The position numbers and the translations under genes are program-made. A DNA stretch of 64,000 nucleotides, from assembly GCF_948329515.1 (NCBI RefSeq), contig NZ_CAOJCN010000002.1, positions 247,740 to 311,739 of the forward strand. Direction: 5' to 3'. The DNA is from Cohnella rhizoplanae. Its GTDB lineage: Bacteria; Bacillota; Bacilli; Paenibacillales; Paenibacillaceae. Below are positions 51,305 through 60,745 of this stretch, piece by piece (position 1 is the first letter of the stretch; the number at the start of each line of letters is the position of its first letter). The notes beneath the pieces were generated by a model that was not told the DNA's origin, searched no databases, and worked only from the letters and a program-made list of their open reading frames with translations.

Positions 51305-51409
51305 TTTTAATAATAAATAAGCAGTTCCATTATAAGCGAAAATGGAGTACGCTATAAACCGTGAAGAATTCGTGACAACGCACGGATCGAAAGGAGAACG
51401 CTCACCGAT

Positions 51410-52075
51410 ATGAAAGGAAACTCGTTTTACGCGCGCAAGATTCATTCGCTCTTGGGTGTGATTCCGCTCGGCCTGTTCATTATTGAACATGCCCTGACGA
51501 ACTACTCCGCGTTCGAGCACGGCAAGGAGGGCTTCGTAGACAGCGTCAAGGGCTTGCATGACCTGCCGCTCATCTTTTTCCTGGAGCTGTTCGTTATCTG
51601 GCTGCCGATTCTGTTCCACGGCGTCTACGGACTGTACTTGGCCTTTACTTCGAATTACAACACGGGCCGGTACAGCTACGGTCGCAACTGGGCGTTCGCG
51701 CTGCAGCGGATCACCGGCGTCATCACGTTCGTGTTCGTCGCCTGGCATATCTGGCAGACGCGCGTTCAGGTCGCGCTCGGCAACACGACCAACGAAGAGA
51801 TCGGTCAGCATATGCACGATATCGTGACCCAGCCCGTCTACTTCGCGATTTACTTTATCGCGGTCCTCGCCGCCGTCTTCCACTTCGCCAACGGCCTGTG
51901 GGCTTTTCTCGTGGCTTGGGGAATTACGGTTGGTCCGCGCGCGCAGCGGGTATCCTCTAGGATCTGCATGGGCATCTTCGCGATCGTGGCTGCGCTGTTC
52001 CTGCTGTCGCTGTTCGCGTTCCGCAGCGACGAGTTCGCGGCGGCACAGACGGCCGTCGTCGGTTTGTTAGGTTGA
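51410..52075 (+). CDS. sdhC: Succinate dehydrogenase cytochrome b558 subunit
   Basis: A 221-residue membrane anchor with five hydrophobic helices, the single-anchor type found in Bacilli that carries two b hemes. Histidines in membrane-near positions (IHSLLG, IIEHAL, LFHGVY, AWHIWQ, VFHFANG) are the expected heme ligands. It passes electrons from SdhB to menaquinone. AAGGAG precedes the ATG at 51410. sdhA and sdhB follow at 19- and 4-base spacings. Confidence 0.94.
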   Translation: MKGNSFYARKIHSLLGVIPLGLFIIEHALTNYSAFEHGKEGFVDSVKGLHDLPLIFFLELFVIWLPILFHGVYGLYLAFTSNYNTGRYSYGRNWAFALQRITGVITFVFVAWHIWQTRVQVALGNTTNEEIGQHMHDIVTQPVYFAIYFIAVLAAVFHFANGLWAFLVAWGITVGPRAQRVSSRICMGIFAIVAALFLLSLFAFRSDEFAAAQTAVVGLLG

Positions 52076-52093
52076 TCGGAGGGAGAATCAGCA

Positions 52094-53851
52094 ATGGCTA
52101 ATCAGAAAATCATTGTCGTCGGCGGCGGACTCGCGGGTCTGATGGCGACGGTCAAGGCGGCGGAAGCCGGCATGCGGGTCGATCTGTTCTCGCTCGTGCC
52201 GGTCAAGCGGTCCCACTCCGTATGCGCCCAAGGCGGCATCAACGGAGCGGTTAATACGAAGGGCGAAGGCGACTCCCCCTGGGAGCACTTTGACGATACG
52301 GTATACGGCGGCGACTTCCTGGCGAACCAACCGCCGGTCAAAGCCATGTGCGAAGCCGCGCCGGGCATCATTCACCTGATGGACCGGATGGGCGTCATGT
52401 TCAGCCGCACGCCGGAGGGTCTGCTCGACTTCCGCCGGTTCGGCGGCACGCAGTACCACCGCACGGCGTTCGCGGGCGCGACGACCGGCCAGCAGCTGCT
52501 GTACGCGCTGGACGAGCAGGTTCGCCGATGGGAAGTAGCGGGTCTCGTTCAGAAGTACGAGCACTGGGAATTCACGTCCGTCGTGGTCGACGACGACGGC
52601 GTCTGCCGCGGCATCGCGGCGCAGGATCTGCGCTCCATGGATACGGTCACGTTCCGCGGCGACGCGGTCATTCTGGCGACCGGCGGACCGGGCATTATTT
52701 TCGGCAAGACGACCAACTCGGTCATCAATACGGGCACGGCCGCTAGCGCTGTGTATCAGCAGGGCGTGCACTATGCCAACGGCGAGTTCATCCAGATCCA
52801 TCCGACGGCCATCCCGGGCGACGACAAGAACCGCCTCATGAGCGAGTCCGCGCGCGGCGAAGGCGGGCGCATCTGGACGTACAAGGACGGCAAGCCTTGG
52901 TACTTCCTGGAGGAAAAATATCCGGCGTACGGCAACCTCGTGCCCCGCGATATCGCGACCCGGGAGATTTTCTCCGTCTGCGTCGACCAGAAGCTCGGCA
53001 TCGACGGCGAGAACAAGGTATTCCTCGACCTCTCGCACAAGGATCCCAAGGAGCTGGACGTTAAGCTCGGCGGCATCATCGAGATCTACGAGAAGTTCAC
53101 GGGCGACGATCCGCGCAAGATCCCGATGAAGATTTTCCCGGCAGTCCACTATTCGATGGGCGGACTGTGGGTCGACTATAACCAGATGACGAACGTGCCG
53201 GGGCTTTTCGCCTGCGGCGAATGCGATTACCAGTACCACGGCGCGAACCGTCTCGGCGCCAACTCGCTGCTGTCCGCGATCTTCGGCGGCATGGTCACCG
53301 GACCGAAGGCCGTAGAGTATATCAAGGGCCTCAAGAAGTCCGCGGACGACGTGGCCGAGTCCGTATTCGAGCGCGAGCGCTCGAAGCAAGCGGACAAGTA
53401 CGAGTCCATCCTCAAGATGGACGGCAACGAGAACGCTTATGTCCTGCACAAGGAACTGGGCGAGTGGATGACGAACAACATGACCGTCGTCCGCTTCAAC
53501 GACCGTCTCGAGCAGACGGTCTCCAAGATCAAGGAGCTCAAGCAGCGTTATACCAAGGTCAATATCAACGATACGGCCCGCTGGAACAATGCCGGCGTCG
53601 CCTTCACGCGCCAGCTGTGGAACATGCTGGAGCTGGCCGAGGCGATGACGGTAGGCGCCCTGCTGCGCAACGAGAGCCGCGGCGCGCACTACAAGCCGGA
53701 GTTCCCGGACCGCAACGACGAGGAGTTCCTGAAGACGACCAAGGCAACCTGGACGGCGGAGGGTCCTCAGATCTCGTACGAGGACGTCGACACGTCCCTG
53801 ATCAAGCCGCGGATTCGCGACTACTCCTCGAACAAGAAAAAGGAGGGTTAA
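52094..53851 (+). CDS. sdhA: Succinate dehydrogenase flavoprotein subunit
   Basis: A 585-residue flavoprotein that oxidises succinate to fumarate. FAD-binding GGGLAG is near the N-terminus, and the SHSVCAQGGINGAVN stretch contains the histidine that carries FAD covalently. The catalytic region has the HPTAIPG and ESARGEGGR stretches, and the SMGGLWVDYNQ region is typical of this subunit. Length and order are normal for the Firmicute type. RBS GGAGGGAGA precedes the ATG at 52094. Confidence 0.96.
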   Translation: MANQKIIVVGGGLAGLMATVKAAEAGMRVDLFSLVPVKRSHSVCAQGGINGAVNTKGEGDSPWEHFDDTVYGGDFLANQPPVKAMCEAAPGIIHLMDRMGVMFSRTPEGLLDFRRFGGTQYHRTAFAGATTGQQLLYALDEQVRRWEVAGLVQKYEHWEFTSVVVDDDGVCRGIAAQDLRSMDTVTFRGDAVILATGGPGIIFGKTTNSVINTGTAASAVYQQGVHYANGEFIQIHPTAIPGDDKNRLMSESARGEGGRIWTYKDGKPWYFLEEKYPAYGNLVPRDIATREIFSVCVDQKLGIDGENKVFLDLSHKDPKELDVKLGGIIEIYEKFTGDDPRKIPMKIFPAVHYSMGGLWVDYNQMTNVPGLFACGECDYQYHGANRLGANSLLSAIFGGMVTGPKAVEYIKGLKKSADDVAESVFERERSKQADKYESILKMDGNENAYVLHKELGEWMTNNMTVVRFNDRLEQTVSKIKELKQRYTKVNINDTARWNNAGVAFTRQLWNMLELAEAMTVGALLRNESRGAHYKPEFPDRNDEEFLKTTKATWTAEGPQISYEDVDTSLIKPRIRDYSSNKKKEG

Positions 53852-53854
53852 CCG

Positions 53855-54628
53855 ATGGCAGAGACTGCTACCGCTACCGCCAAGCGCACCGTCAAGTTCA
53901 TTATCAAGCGTCAGGAGAAGCCGGACGCCGCTCCCTATACAGAGGAATTCGAGATTCCTTACCGTCCGAACATGAACGTCATCAGCGCGCTGATGGAGAT
54001 TCAGCGGAATCCCGTCAAGGCCGACGGCGCCAAGACGACGCCGGTCGTCTGGGAGTCCAACTGTCTCGAGGAAGTCTGCGGCGCCTGCTCGATGATCATC
54101 AACGGCAAGCCTCGCCAGGCTTGCTCCGCGCTGATCGACAAGCTCGAGCAGCCGGTCCGCGTCGAGCCGATGTCCACGTTCCCGGTCGTGCGTGACCTGG
54201 TCATCAACCGCGAGCGCATGTTCAACGCCCTGAAGAAGGTCAAAGCCTGGATCCCGATCGACGGCACGTACGATCTCGGACCGGGCCCGCGCATGGCCGA
54301 GACCAAGCGCCAATGGGCATACGAGCTGTCCAAGTGCATGACGTGCGGCGTATGCCTCGAGGCTTGCCCCAACGTCAACGACCGCTCGAGCTTCATCGGC
54401 CCGGCGCCGATCTCACAGGTTCGCCTGTTCAACGCCCATCCGACGGGCGAGATGAACGCGCACGAACGCCTCGAGGCGCTCATGGACGGCGAAGAGGGCA
54501 TCGAGGGCTGCGGCAACTCGCAGAACTGCGTGCGCTCCTGCCCGAAGGGCATCCCGCTCACGACGTCGATCGCGGCGATGAATCGCGATACGACCAAGCA
54601 TATGTTCAAGCGCTGGCTGAGCTTCTGA
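53855..54628 (+). CDS. sdhB: Succinate dehydrogenase iron-sulfur subunit
   Basis: A 257-residue protein carrying three Fe-S clusters: the 2Fe-2S cysteines in CLEEVCGAC, and the two ferredoxin-type sets in CMTCGVCLEACP and CGNSQNCVRSCPKG. It transfers electrons from SdhA to the cytochrome. The gene follows sdhA after three bases, with its own AGGAGG site at the end of sdhA. A long N-terminal Ala/Thr-rich start (MAETATATAKRTVK) is slightly unusual. Confidence 0.96.
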   Translation: MAETATATAKRTVKFIIKRQEKPDAAPYTEEFEIPYRPNMNVISALMEIQRNPVKADGAKTTPVVWESNCLEEVCGACSMIINGKPRQACSALIDKLEQPVRVEPMSTFPVVRDLVINRERMFNALKKVKAWIPIDGTYDLGPGPRMAETKRQWAYELSKCMTCGVCLEACPNVNDRSSFIGPAPISQVRLFNAHPTGEMNAHERLEALMDGEEGIEGCGNSQNCVRSCPKGIPLTTSIAAMNRDTTKHMFKRWLSF

Positions 54629-54647
54629 TCCAAGCTCGCACGGTTAC

Positions 54648-54692
54648 CCGGAAGATGCGCCGATTAACGTCGGCCGCTTCCGGTTTTTTTTT
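54648..54692 (+). terminator. Intrinsic terminator of sdhCAB
   Basis: CCGGAAG and CTTCCGG enclose an inner GCCGA/TCGGC stem, followed by a run of nine T. Confidence 0.88.
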
Positions 54693-54962
54693 GAGCTTGC
54701 TCTGCTTTAGGAAGCGCCACGAATTTTTGGACAAGGCGATTAGGCATCCGCCTATTATCGTACGGGTACAGGGATATTTCTCCTGTCGGTACGGCATACT
54801 GATTTTGTTATGCTCATATTTGACGAACGTTCTCAATTTGAGATCATAACGATAGGAAATCATTATTTTAATGTCGCAAACAAATGCTTTATAATCATGG
54901 AGGATAAGCAATACCGCTAAGCTCAATAATTAACTTTTATAGAAGACCGAGGGATCACACAA
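54693..54962 (+). promoter_or_regulatory. Regulatory region upstream of odhA
   Basis: This AT-rich 270 bases hold a perfect TCTCAA-T-TTGAGA dyad (54831-54843) and a perfect TATAAT (54890-54895) with a weak TTTAAT (54867-54872) 17 bases before it. The dyad may be an operator. No ribosomal binding site stronger than GAGG (near 54899) is seen before the odhA start, and no gene is present. Confidence 0.5.
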
Positions 54963-57836
54963 ATGGCGAATGGCGAGCAAGACCATCAGAACCCATGGGC
55001 GAAGTACTACGGCCCGAACCTTGGCTACATCGAAGAGCAATATGAACTGTATCTTCGCGATCCGGAATCGGTAGCGCAAGAATACCGCGAACAATTCAAA
55101 GCGTGGGGCGAGCCGCCGCGCTCGGTCCGGAGCCCAGCCGCTTCGGCGCCGGGTGCGGCTGTCGCCGTGGACGTGCGCCAGCTTCGCAACGCGGTCTTAG
55201 CCGGCAAGCTCGTGTGGAACGTCAGGACCTATGGGCATCTGGCTGCCAACATCGATCCGCTGGGCATCGGCCCGGTCGTTTCGACCAAGATATTGGAGCC
55301 CGAGACTTACGGACTGACCTTCGCGGAGCTCGCTACGCTGCCGGCGGATCTCGTATGGGAAGGCGCGCCCGCGGGCATAACCAACGGCGCCGAGGCGATC
55401 TCCAGGCTGAAGGAAGTATACGGCGGGACGATCGCCTATGAATTCAGCCATGTCGCGGACGAGGACGAGCGCAGATGGCTCAACGACTATGCCGAGCAGC
55501 GGGTGCCTTCGCAGCAGCTGAGCTCCGCGGAGCGCGCCGACCTGCTGAAGCGCTTGCTTGAAGCCGAGCTGTTCGAAGACTTTCTGCAGAAGACGTTCAT
55601 CGGCGTCAAGCGCTTCTCCGTCGAGGGCAACGACGCGCTGATCGCCTTGGTCGACCGCATGGTGCAGGATCTCGCGGGCGAAGGCGTCAGCGACATCGCG
55701 ATCGGCATGGCGCACCGCGGCCGTCTGAACGTGCTCGCGCATATTTTGCAAAAGCCGCTGACGAAGATTTTCGCAGAGTTCCAGCACTCCGCATCGAGCG
55801 GCAAGAAAACCCCGACGGAAGGGACCTTCACGTTCGAACCCGGCGGTACCGGCGACGTGAAGTATCACCTTGGCGCCCGTCATGTCATGAAGAACGCCCG
55901 GGGCGGCGAGACGCGCGTCGTGCTCGCGAACAACCCGAGCCACCTCGAGTACGTGAATCCGGTCGTGCAGGGCTTCGCCCGCGCCGCGCAGGACGATCGC
56001 ACCGAGCGCGGTTATCCGAAGCAAAAGGTCGAGGTCGCCGCATCGATCGTCATGCACGGCGATGCAGCGTTCCCTGGCGAAGGCATCGTCACCGAGACGA
56101 TGAATCTGAGCTCGCTGCGCGCCTATGGCATCGGCGGCACGATTCACGTCATCGTGAACAACAAGATCGGCTTTACGACCGACAGCGTCGACTCTCGTTC
56201 GACCCAATATTCGAGCGATCCGGCCAAGGGCTTCGAGATTCCGATCGTTCACGTCAATGCCGACGACCCCGAAGCCGTGATCGCGGTGGCGCGCATGGCG
56301 GTCGAATACCGCCAGAAGTTCAAGAAGGACTTCCTGATCGACCTGATCGGCTTCCGCCGCCACGGACACAACGAGACGCTCGACCCCGAGCCGACGCAGC
56401 CGACCGTCTACAAGAAGGTCAAGGCGCATCCCGGCGTCAGCCGCGTGTATGCGGACCGTCTCGTCAAGGAAGGCAAGCTGACCGATGCGCAGTTCGAAGA
56501 AGCCAAGAGCGCCGTGCTCGCCGTATTCAAGGACGCGTATGAGGAGATGAAGACGCTCGAGGATCATCACGAGGGTCCTCAGTCTCAAGCGGTCGATCAG
56601 CAAGCGACGGCCATCGTCGCCCCTAGGCGCGTTGCGTTGGCCGAGCTCCGCGAGCTGAACGCCGAGCTGCTCAAGTGGCCCGAAGGCTTCAAGCTGTATC
56701 CGAAGCTGCAGAAAATCTTGGAGCGTCGCGCAGGCGCCTTGAATGACGGCGAAAGAATCGACTGGAGCCATGCGGAGACGCTGGCGTTCGCCTCGATCCT
56801 CGCCGACGGCCGCGCCATCCGGATGACCGGACAGGACGCGGAGACCGCGACGTTCGCGCAGCGCAACCTGGTGCTGCACGACGTCGAGACCGGCGATACG
56901 TACTGCCCGATGCACGCGCTGCCGCAAGCGAAGGCTTCCTTCGCGCTGCACAACAGCCCGCTGTCCGAATCCGCCGTTCTCGGCTTCGAATACGGCTACA
57001 ACGTTTACTCGCCCGAGACGATGGTTATCTGGGAAGCGCAATTCGGCGACTTCGCCAACGTGGCACAGGTACTGATCGACCAGTTCATCTCGTCGGGCCG
57101 CGCCAAGTGGTCGGAGCGTTCGAGTCTGGTCATGCTGCTGCCGCACAGCTACGAGGGACAGGGTCCGGAGCACTCCAGCGCCCGCCTCGAGCGCTTCCTG
57201 CAGTTGTCCGCGGAGGACAACTGGACGGTAGCGAACCTGTCCAGCGCCGCGCAGTATTTCCATCTGCTGCGCCGCCAAGCGTCGATCACCGGCACGGACG
57301 AAGCCAAGCCGCTCGTGATCATGACGCCGAAGAGCCTGCTTCGCAACCCGCGCGCCGCTTCGCCGGCCGCGGAGCTCGGCGAGGGCGGCTTCAAGACGAT
57401 CGTCGAGCAAGCGGGTCTCGGCGCCAAGCCGGACCGCGTAGAGCGCATCGTGCTCTGCTCCGGCAAGGTCGCGATCGATCTTGAGGACGCGCTGTCCAAG
57501 GACAAAGAAGGCGGCAAGGACTGGCTGCACATCGTCCGCGTAGAGCAGCTCTATCCGTTCCCGGCCGAGGAGATCAAGCAGGTGTTCGCCCGCTTCCCGA
57601 AGCTCAAGGAAGTCGTATGGACCCAAGAAGAACCGCGCAACATGGGCGCCTGGAACTTCATGGAATCGCGTATCCGCGAGACCGCGCCCGCAGGGGCGGA
57701 AGTCAAGTATATCGGCCGTCCGGACCGTTCGAGCCCCGCTACCGGGTTCGCGGACGTGCATGCGGATGAGCAGAGCTATATCTTGACGCAATCTTTGAAG
57801 CAGAGTCCGACGTTGACTCACAATCTGGGGAGGTAA
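54963..57836 (+). CDS. odhA: 2-oxoglutarate dehydrogenase E1 component
   Basis: A 957-residue thiamine-diphosphate decarboxylase that starts the conversion of 2-oxoglutarate to succinyl-CoA. The N-terminal NPWAKYYGPNLGYIEEQY contains the E2-binding type extension. The ThDP core shows IGMAHRGRLNVLAHIL, HGDAAFPGEGIV and GFRRHGHNETLDPEP (in pieces), and the transketolase-like C-terminal part has VLGFEYGYN and QFGDFAN. It is six bases upstream of odhB. Its E3 partner (lipoamide dehydrogenase) is not in the window. Confidence 0.95.
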   Translation: MANGEQDHQNPWAKYYGPNLGYIEEQYELYLRDPESVAQEYREQFKAWGEPPRSVRSPAASAPGAAVAVDVRQLRNAVLAGKLVWNVRTYGHLAANIDPLGIGPVVSTKILEPETYGLTFAELATLPADLVWEGAPAGITNGAEAISRLKEVYGGTIAYEFSHVADEDERRWLNDYAEQRVPSQQLSSAERADLLKRLLEAELFEDFLQKTFIGVKRFSVEGNDALIALVDRMVQDLAGEGVSDIAIGMAHRGRLNVLAHILQKPLTKIFAEFQHSASSGKKTPTEGTFTFEPGGTGDVKYHLGARHVMKNARGGETRVVLANNPSHLEYVNPVVQGFARAAQDDRTERGYPKQKVEVAASIVMHGDAAFPGEGIVTETMNLSSLRAYGIGGTIHVIVNNKIGFTTDSVDSRSTQYSSDPAKGFEIPIVHVNADDPEAVIAVARMAVEYRQKFKKDFLIDLIGFRRHGHNETLDPEPTQPTVYKKVKAHPGVSRVYADRLVKEGKLTDAQFEEAKSAVLAVFKDAYEEMKTLEDHHEGPQSQAVDQQATAIVAPRRVALAELRELNAELLKWPEGFKLYPKLQKILERRAGALNDGERIDWSHAETLAFASILADGRAIRMTGQDAETATFAQRNLVLHDVETGDTYCPMHALPQAKASFALHNSPLSESAVLGFEYGYNVYSPETMVIWEAQFGDFANVAQVLIDQFISSGRAKWSERSSLVMLLPHSYEGQGPEHSSARLERFLQLSAEDNWTVANLSSAAQYFHLLRRQASITGTDEAKPLVIMTPKSLLRNPRAASPAAELGEGGFKTIVEQAGLGAKPDRVERIVLCSGKVAIDLEDALSKDKEGGKDWLHIVRVEQLYPFPAEEIKQVFARFPKLKEVVWTQEEPRNMGAWNFMESRIRETAPAGAEVKYIGRPDRSSPATGFADVHADEQSYILTQSLKQSPTLTHNLGR

Positions 57837-57842
57837 GCCGCA

Positions 57843-59120
57843 GTGGCAGATATATTAGTACCGGCAATGGGCGAATCGATTACCGAAGGCACCATCTCGC
57901 GATGGGCGGTCAAAGCAGGCGATAAAGTAAGCACGGGCGATCTGCTGCTCGAACTCGAGACCGACAAAGTGAACCTGGAGATCAGCGCGGAACAAGCGGG
58001 CGTCGTCACCGAGCTTTTGTTTAACGAAGGCGACACCGTACAGATCGGCCAGGTCATCGGCCGCATCGCGGAAGGCGAGGGCGGTGCTGCGGCACCGGCA
58101 CCTGCTCCGCATGTTCAAGCGCCGATCGCGGCACCTGCTCCCGCTTCCGCAGCTTCGGCTCCCGCCCCGGCGGCGCCTGCTCCTGCGCCGGCCGCTGCTT
58201 CCGCCGCTGCCGGTCAGCCGTCCGCTACGCCGGCTGCCCGCAAGCTCGCCCGCGAGCAAGGCATCGATCTGAGCCAGACGCCGGCGCGCGATCCGCTCGG
58301 CCGCATCTACCCCGAAGACGTGCGGGCAGCGGGCTCACAGCCTTCCGCCCCAGCGCCTGCCGCTCCGGCCGCCTCGGCTTCCAAGGCGCCGTCGGCTCCG
58401 GCTTTCCAGTCGGCCAAGCCTTACGAGCGCAAGAAGATGTCCCGCCGTCGTCAGACGATCGCGACGCGTCTGGTCGAAGCGCAGCACACGGCCGCGATGC
58501 TTACGACGTTCAACGAAGTCGACATGACCGCCATCCTCGACGTCCGCAAGCGCCGCAAGGACGCGTTCAAGGAAAAGAACGAAGTCAACCTGGGCTTCAT
58601 GTCCTTCTTCACGAAGGCAGTCGTTGGCGCGCTGAAGCAGTACCCGCTGCTGAACGCGGAGATCGACGGCGACGATATCATCTCCAAGCAATTCTATGAT
58701 ATCGGCATCGCGGTATCGGCGAAGGAAGGCCTTGTCGTGCCGGTCGTGCGCGACGCCGATCGCCTGGGCTTCGCCGAGATCGAGCGTTCCATCGCGGATC
58801 TGGCCGTCAAGGCGCGCAACAACTCGCTCGCGCTGTCCGACCTGCAAGGGGGCACGTTCACGATTACCAACGGCGGCGTATTCGGTTCGCTGCTGTCCAC
58901 GCCGATCCTGAACGCGCCGCAAGTCGGCATCCTGGGCATGCACAAGATCCAGCACCGTCCGGTCGCGATCAACAACAACACCGAGATCGCGATCCGCCCG
59001 ATGATGTACATCGCTCTTTCCTACGACCACCGCATCGTCGACGGCGCCGAAGCCGTCCGCTTCCTGGTCGCGGTGAAAGAAATGCTCGAGGATCCGGAGA
59101 CGCTGCTGCTGCAAGGCTGA
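57843..59120 (+). CDS. odhB: 2-oxoglutarate dehydrogenase E2 component (dihydrolipoyl succinyltransferase)
   Basis: A 425-residue acyltransferase core protein. The lipoyl domain (about 1-78) carries the lipoyl Lys42 in [10 protein letters not shown]. An Ala/Pro linker, the peripheral subunit-binding domain ([14 protein letters not shown]) and a second linker precede the catalytic domain (about 200-425), with [11 protein letters not shown] and the active-site DHRIVDG near the C-terminus. The start is GTG at 57843, just after GGAGG in the odhA end. A terminator follows. Confidence 0.95.
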   Translation: MADILVPAMGESITEGTISRWAVKAGDKVSTGDLLLELETDKVNLEISAEQAGVVTELLFNEGDTVQIGQVIGRIAEGEGGAAAPAPAPHVQAPIAAPAPASAASAPAPAAPAPAPAAASAAAGQPSATPAARKLAREQGIDLSQTPARDPLGRIYPEDVRAAGSQPSAPAPAAPAASASKAPSAPAFQSAKPYERKKMSRRRQTIATRLVEAQHTAAMLTTFNEVDMTAILDVRKRRKDAFKEKNEVNLGFMSFFTKAVVGALKQYPLLNAEIDGDDIISKQFYDIGIAVSAKEGLVVPVVRDADRLGFAEIERSIADLAVKARNNSLALSDLQGGTFTITNGGVFGSLLSTPILNAPQVGILGMHKIQHRPVAINNNTEIAIRPMMYIALSYDHRIVDGAEAVRFLVAVKEMLEDPETLLLQG

Positions 59121-59138
59121 TAAGTGAATAAAGTTTTT

Positions 59139-59167
59139 AGCCCCGCTTACGATAAGCGGGGTTTTTT
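59139..59167 (+). terminator. Intrinsic terminator of odhAB
   Basis: CCCCGCTTA and TAAGCGGGG form a perfect stem with loop CGA, followed by TTTTTT. Confidence 0.9.
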
Positions 59168-59239
59168 CATGTGCGGATTGCCGTTATTGGAAAATAAAGG
59201 GAAGTAAACCCCTGGTATACTGCTTTTTGGACATTTTAA

Positions 59240-59368
59240 CGGTATTCCCTTTAATCAGGAGCGGGCGATCAGGGACAGAATGATATTGCGCAATTAGGAC
59301 GGATCAACACATTCAATAGCCCCGCATAAAACCAAGGCTAATCCTTTTCCTGTTTAAAGGGGATACCG
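59240..59368. repeat. Noncoding segment bounded by inverted repeats
   Basis: The 21 bases at 59240-59260 and 59348-59368 are inverted copies with two mismatches (AAAGGGAATACCG against AAAGGGGATACCG in the core). A related GAAGGGGATATCG occurs at 59437-59449. The whole stretch 59168-59495 is more AT-rich than its neighbours and has no gene. It may be a decayed miniature element or an RNA structure. Confidence 0.5.
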
Positions 59369-59495
59369 AAATAACGGGATGGAATAATAAAGGGGAGGGT
59401 AAGTAACTCGCTGGATATATTCGTTCGTCCCTGTGCGAAGGGGATATCGTGTAAATGAGAGTATGTAATATATAGCGGTTAAGGGACAACTCGAT

Positions 59496-59526
59496 AAAAA
59501 AGAACGCCCGCGTGTGCGAGCGTTCC
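59496..59526 (-). terminator. Intrinsic terminator of the carboxypeptidase gene
   Basis: GAACGCCCGC and GCGAGCGTTC pair around GTGT, with a T-run in the leftward direction (AAAAAA at 59496-59501). Confidence 0.85.
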
Positions 59527-59532
59527 TTCTGT

Positions 59533-60528
59533 TCAGGCTTTGGTCGCCGCTTCGAGATAGGCTTCCAGCGTGACGCCTTCCTTCATGACCTGCTTGGCCG
59601 CTTCCTTGCCGACGTAGCGAACATGCCACGGCTCGTAAGAGTAACCCGTAACGTCCTCTTGGCCTTCGAGAAAACGGATAATGAAGCCATACTCCGCGCA
59701 GTGCGCGGCGAGCCACTTGCCTTCTTTGGTGTCGCCGAACTTGGGCTCGAGCTCGTAGTTCGCGCTGGCGCTGGAGACGTCCATCGCGAGGCCCGTCTGA
59801 TGCTCGCTCTGGCCGGGGCGCGCGCTGGTGCGGTTGGCGACTTCTTCGCCCTTGAGGTCGGCGTTGCGCGTGAAGATCGACTTCTGCGTCGCGTAGGAGC
59901 GGTAGCCGGAGACGGCCTTCAGCGTGATGCCGTCTTCCTTGGCGCCCGCGAACAGCTGCTCGAGCGCTTTGGCAGCCGTCTTCCTCATCTTCTGCTTGGG
60001 CGAATCCCCCGAGAACGAAAACGCGACATTCGGCTTCACAAGATCGTCGGGCGCGTAGGTGGAAGAGAGCTCGCGCTTTTTGTTGACCAGAACGAGCATG
60101 CTGTCTGAATTCGTCACGGTGGCGATGCCGTTTTTGCCGACCTTGACCGTTTTGTCCGGAGCGTTCAGCTGCAGCAGCGCATCCAGGCTCTCGGACCCGT
60201 TACTATTATCGGCTTCGTCGGAAGCGTCCGGTGTCGAGGCCGGCGCCTCAGGCGTTGTCGAGGGCGTTGCTGAGGGCGTATCCGATGCTTCGGCATCCCC
60301 TGTGGGCGCTTCCGTTTCCGCGCTATCTGTAGGCGTGGGCGAGGCGCTCTCGCCGGCGTCGTTGCCGGCATCGGAGCTGACCGCACTCTCGGCGGGCGGT
60401 GCGACAGCGGTCTCTGTGGCCGCCGGCGGTGCCGCGCTCTGCTGTTTATCCGTTCCTATGATATCGTCCGCTTTCCATAGGACGACCGCGACGACCGCTC
60501 CCGCGATCAGCCATCTGCCTATTTTCAT
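59533..60528 (-). CDS. VanY/LdcB-like D-Ala-D-Ala carboxypeptidase, membrane-anchored
   Basis: A 331-residue protein: an uncleaved-looking N-terminal helix (WLIAGAVVAVVLW), about 95 residues of low-complexity Ser/Pro/Thr/Glu/Ala sequence, then a zinc peptidase of the VanY type (about 130-331). The active-site motifs are SGYRSYATQ, SEHQTGLAMDVS (His and Asp zinc ligands) and EPWHVRYVG (third ligand His). It trims the last D-Ala from peptidoglycan stem peptides or, if LdcB-like, tetrapeptides. The linker would span part of the wall. It is leftward and alone, with its own terminator. Confidence 0.88.
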   Translation of the reverse strand: MKIGRWLIAGAVVAVVLWKADDIIGTDKQQSAAPPAATETAVAPPAESAVSSDAGNDAGESASPTPTDSAETEAPTGDAEASDTPSATPSTTPEAPASTPDASDEADNSNGSESLDALLQLNAPDKTVKVGKNGIATVTNSDSMLVLVNKKRELSSTYAPDDLVKPNVAFSFSGDSPKQKMRKTAAKALEQLFAGAKEDGITLKAVSGYRSYATQKSIFTRNADLKGEEVANRTSARPGQSEHQTGLAMDVSSASANYELEPKFGDTKEGKWLAAHCAEYGFIIRFLEGQEDVTGYSYEPWHVRYVGKEAAKQVMKEGVTLEAYLEAATKA

Positions 60529-60745
60529 TTCATAATCCCTCCCGATTCTATTGATTAGACGATCATAGAGTTAGATTTGTTTCGACAAACTCCGCATAAT
60601 TCGGACATAGATTATACCAGCTGATATAGAGACTGGGACAGGCCTGGTCCAAGGTCGGGGAAGCATCCCCTTCCGCAGACGCTCACGAGTCGCCTGGCCG
60701 ATTGCTACAATTAAAGCAAACGTTCTGAAAGCGAGGCTATTCCCT

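Noticed and set aside
51266..51883. Long N-terminal extension of the LysR gene
   Set aside because: The extra residues overlap sdhC on the opposite strand and show no LysR similarity; ATG at 51265 begins the canonical winged helix and has a ribosome binding site.
52088..54313. 741-codon leftward frame opposite sdhA and sdhB
   Set aside because: Antisense shadow of two real genes in high-GC DNA.
55197..57821. 874-codon leftward frame opposite odhA
   Set aside because: It is the antisense shadow of a clearly real gene, with Arg/Leu-rich low-complexity sequence.
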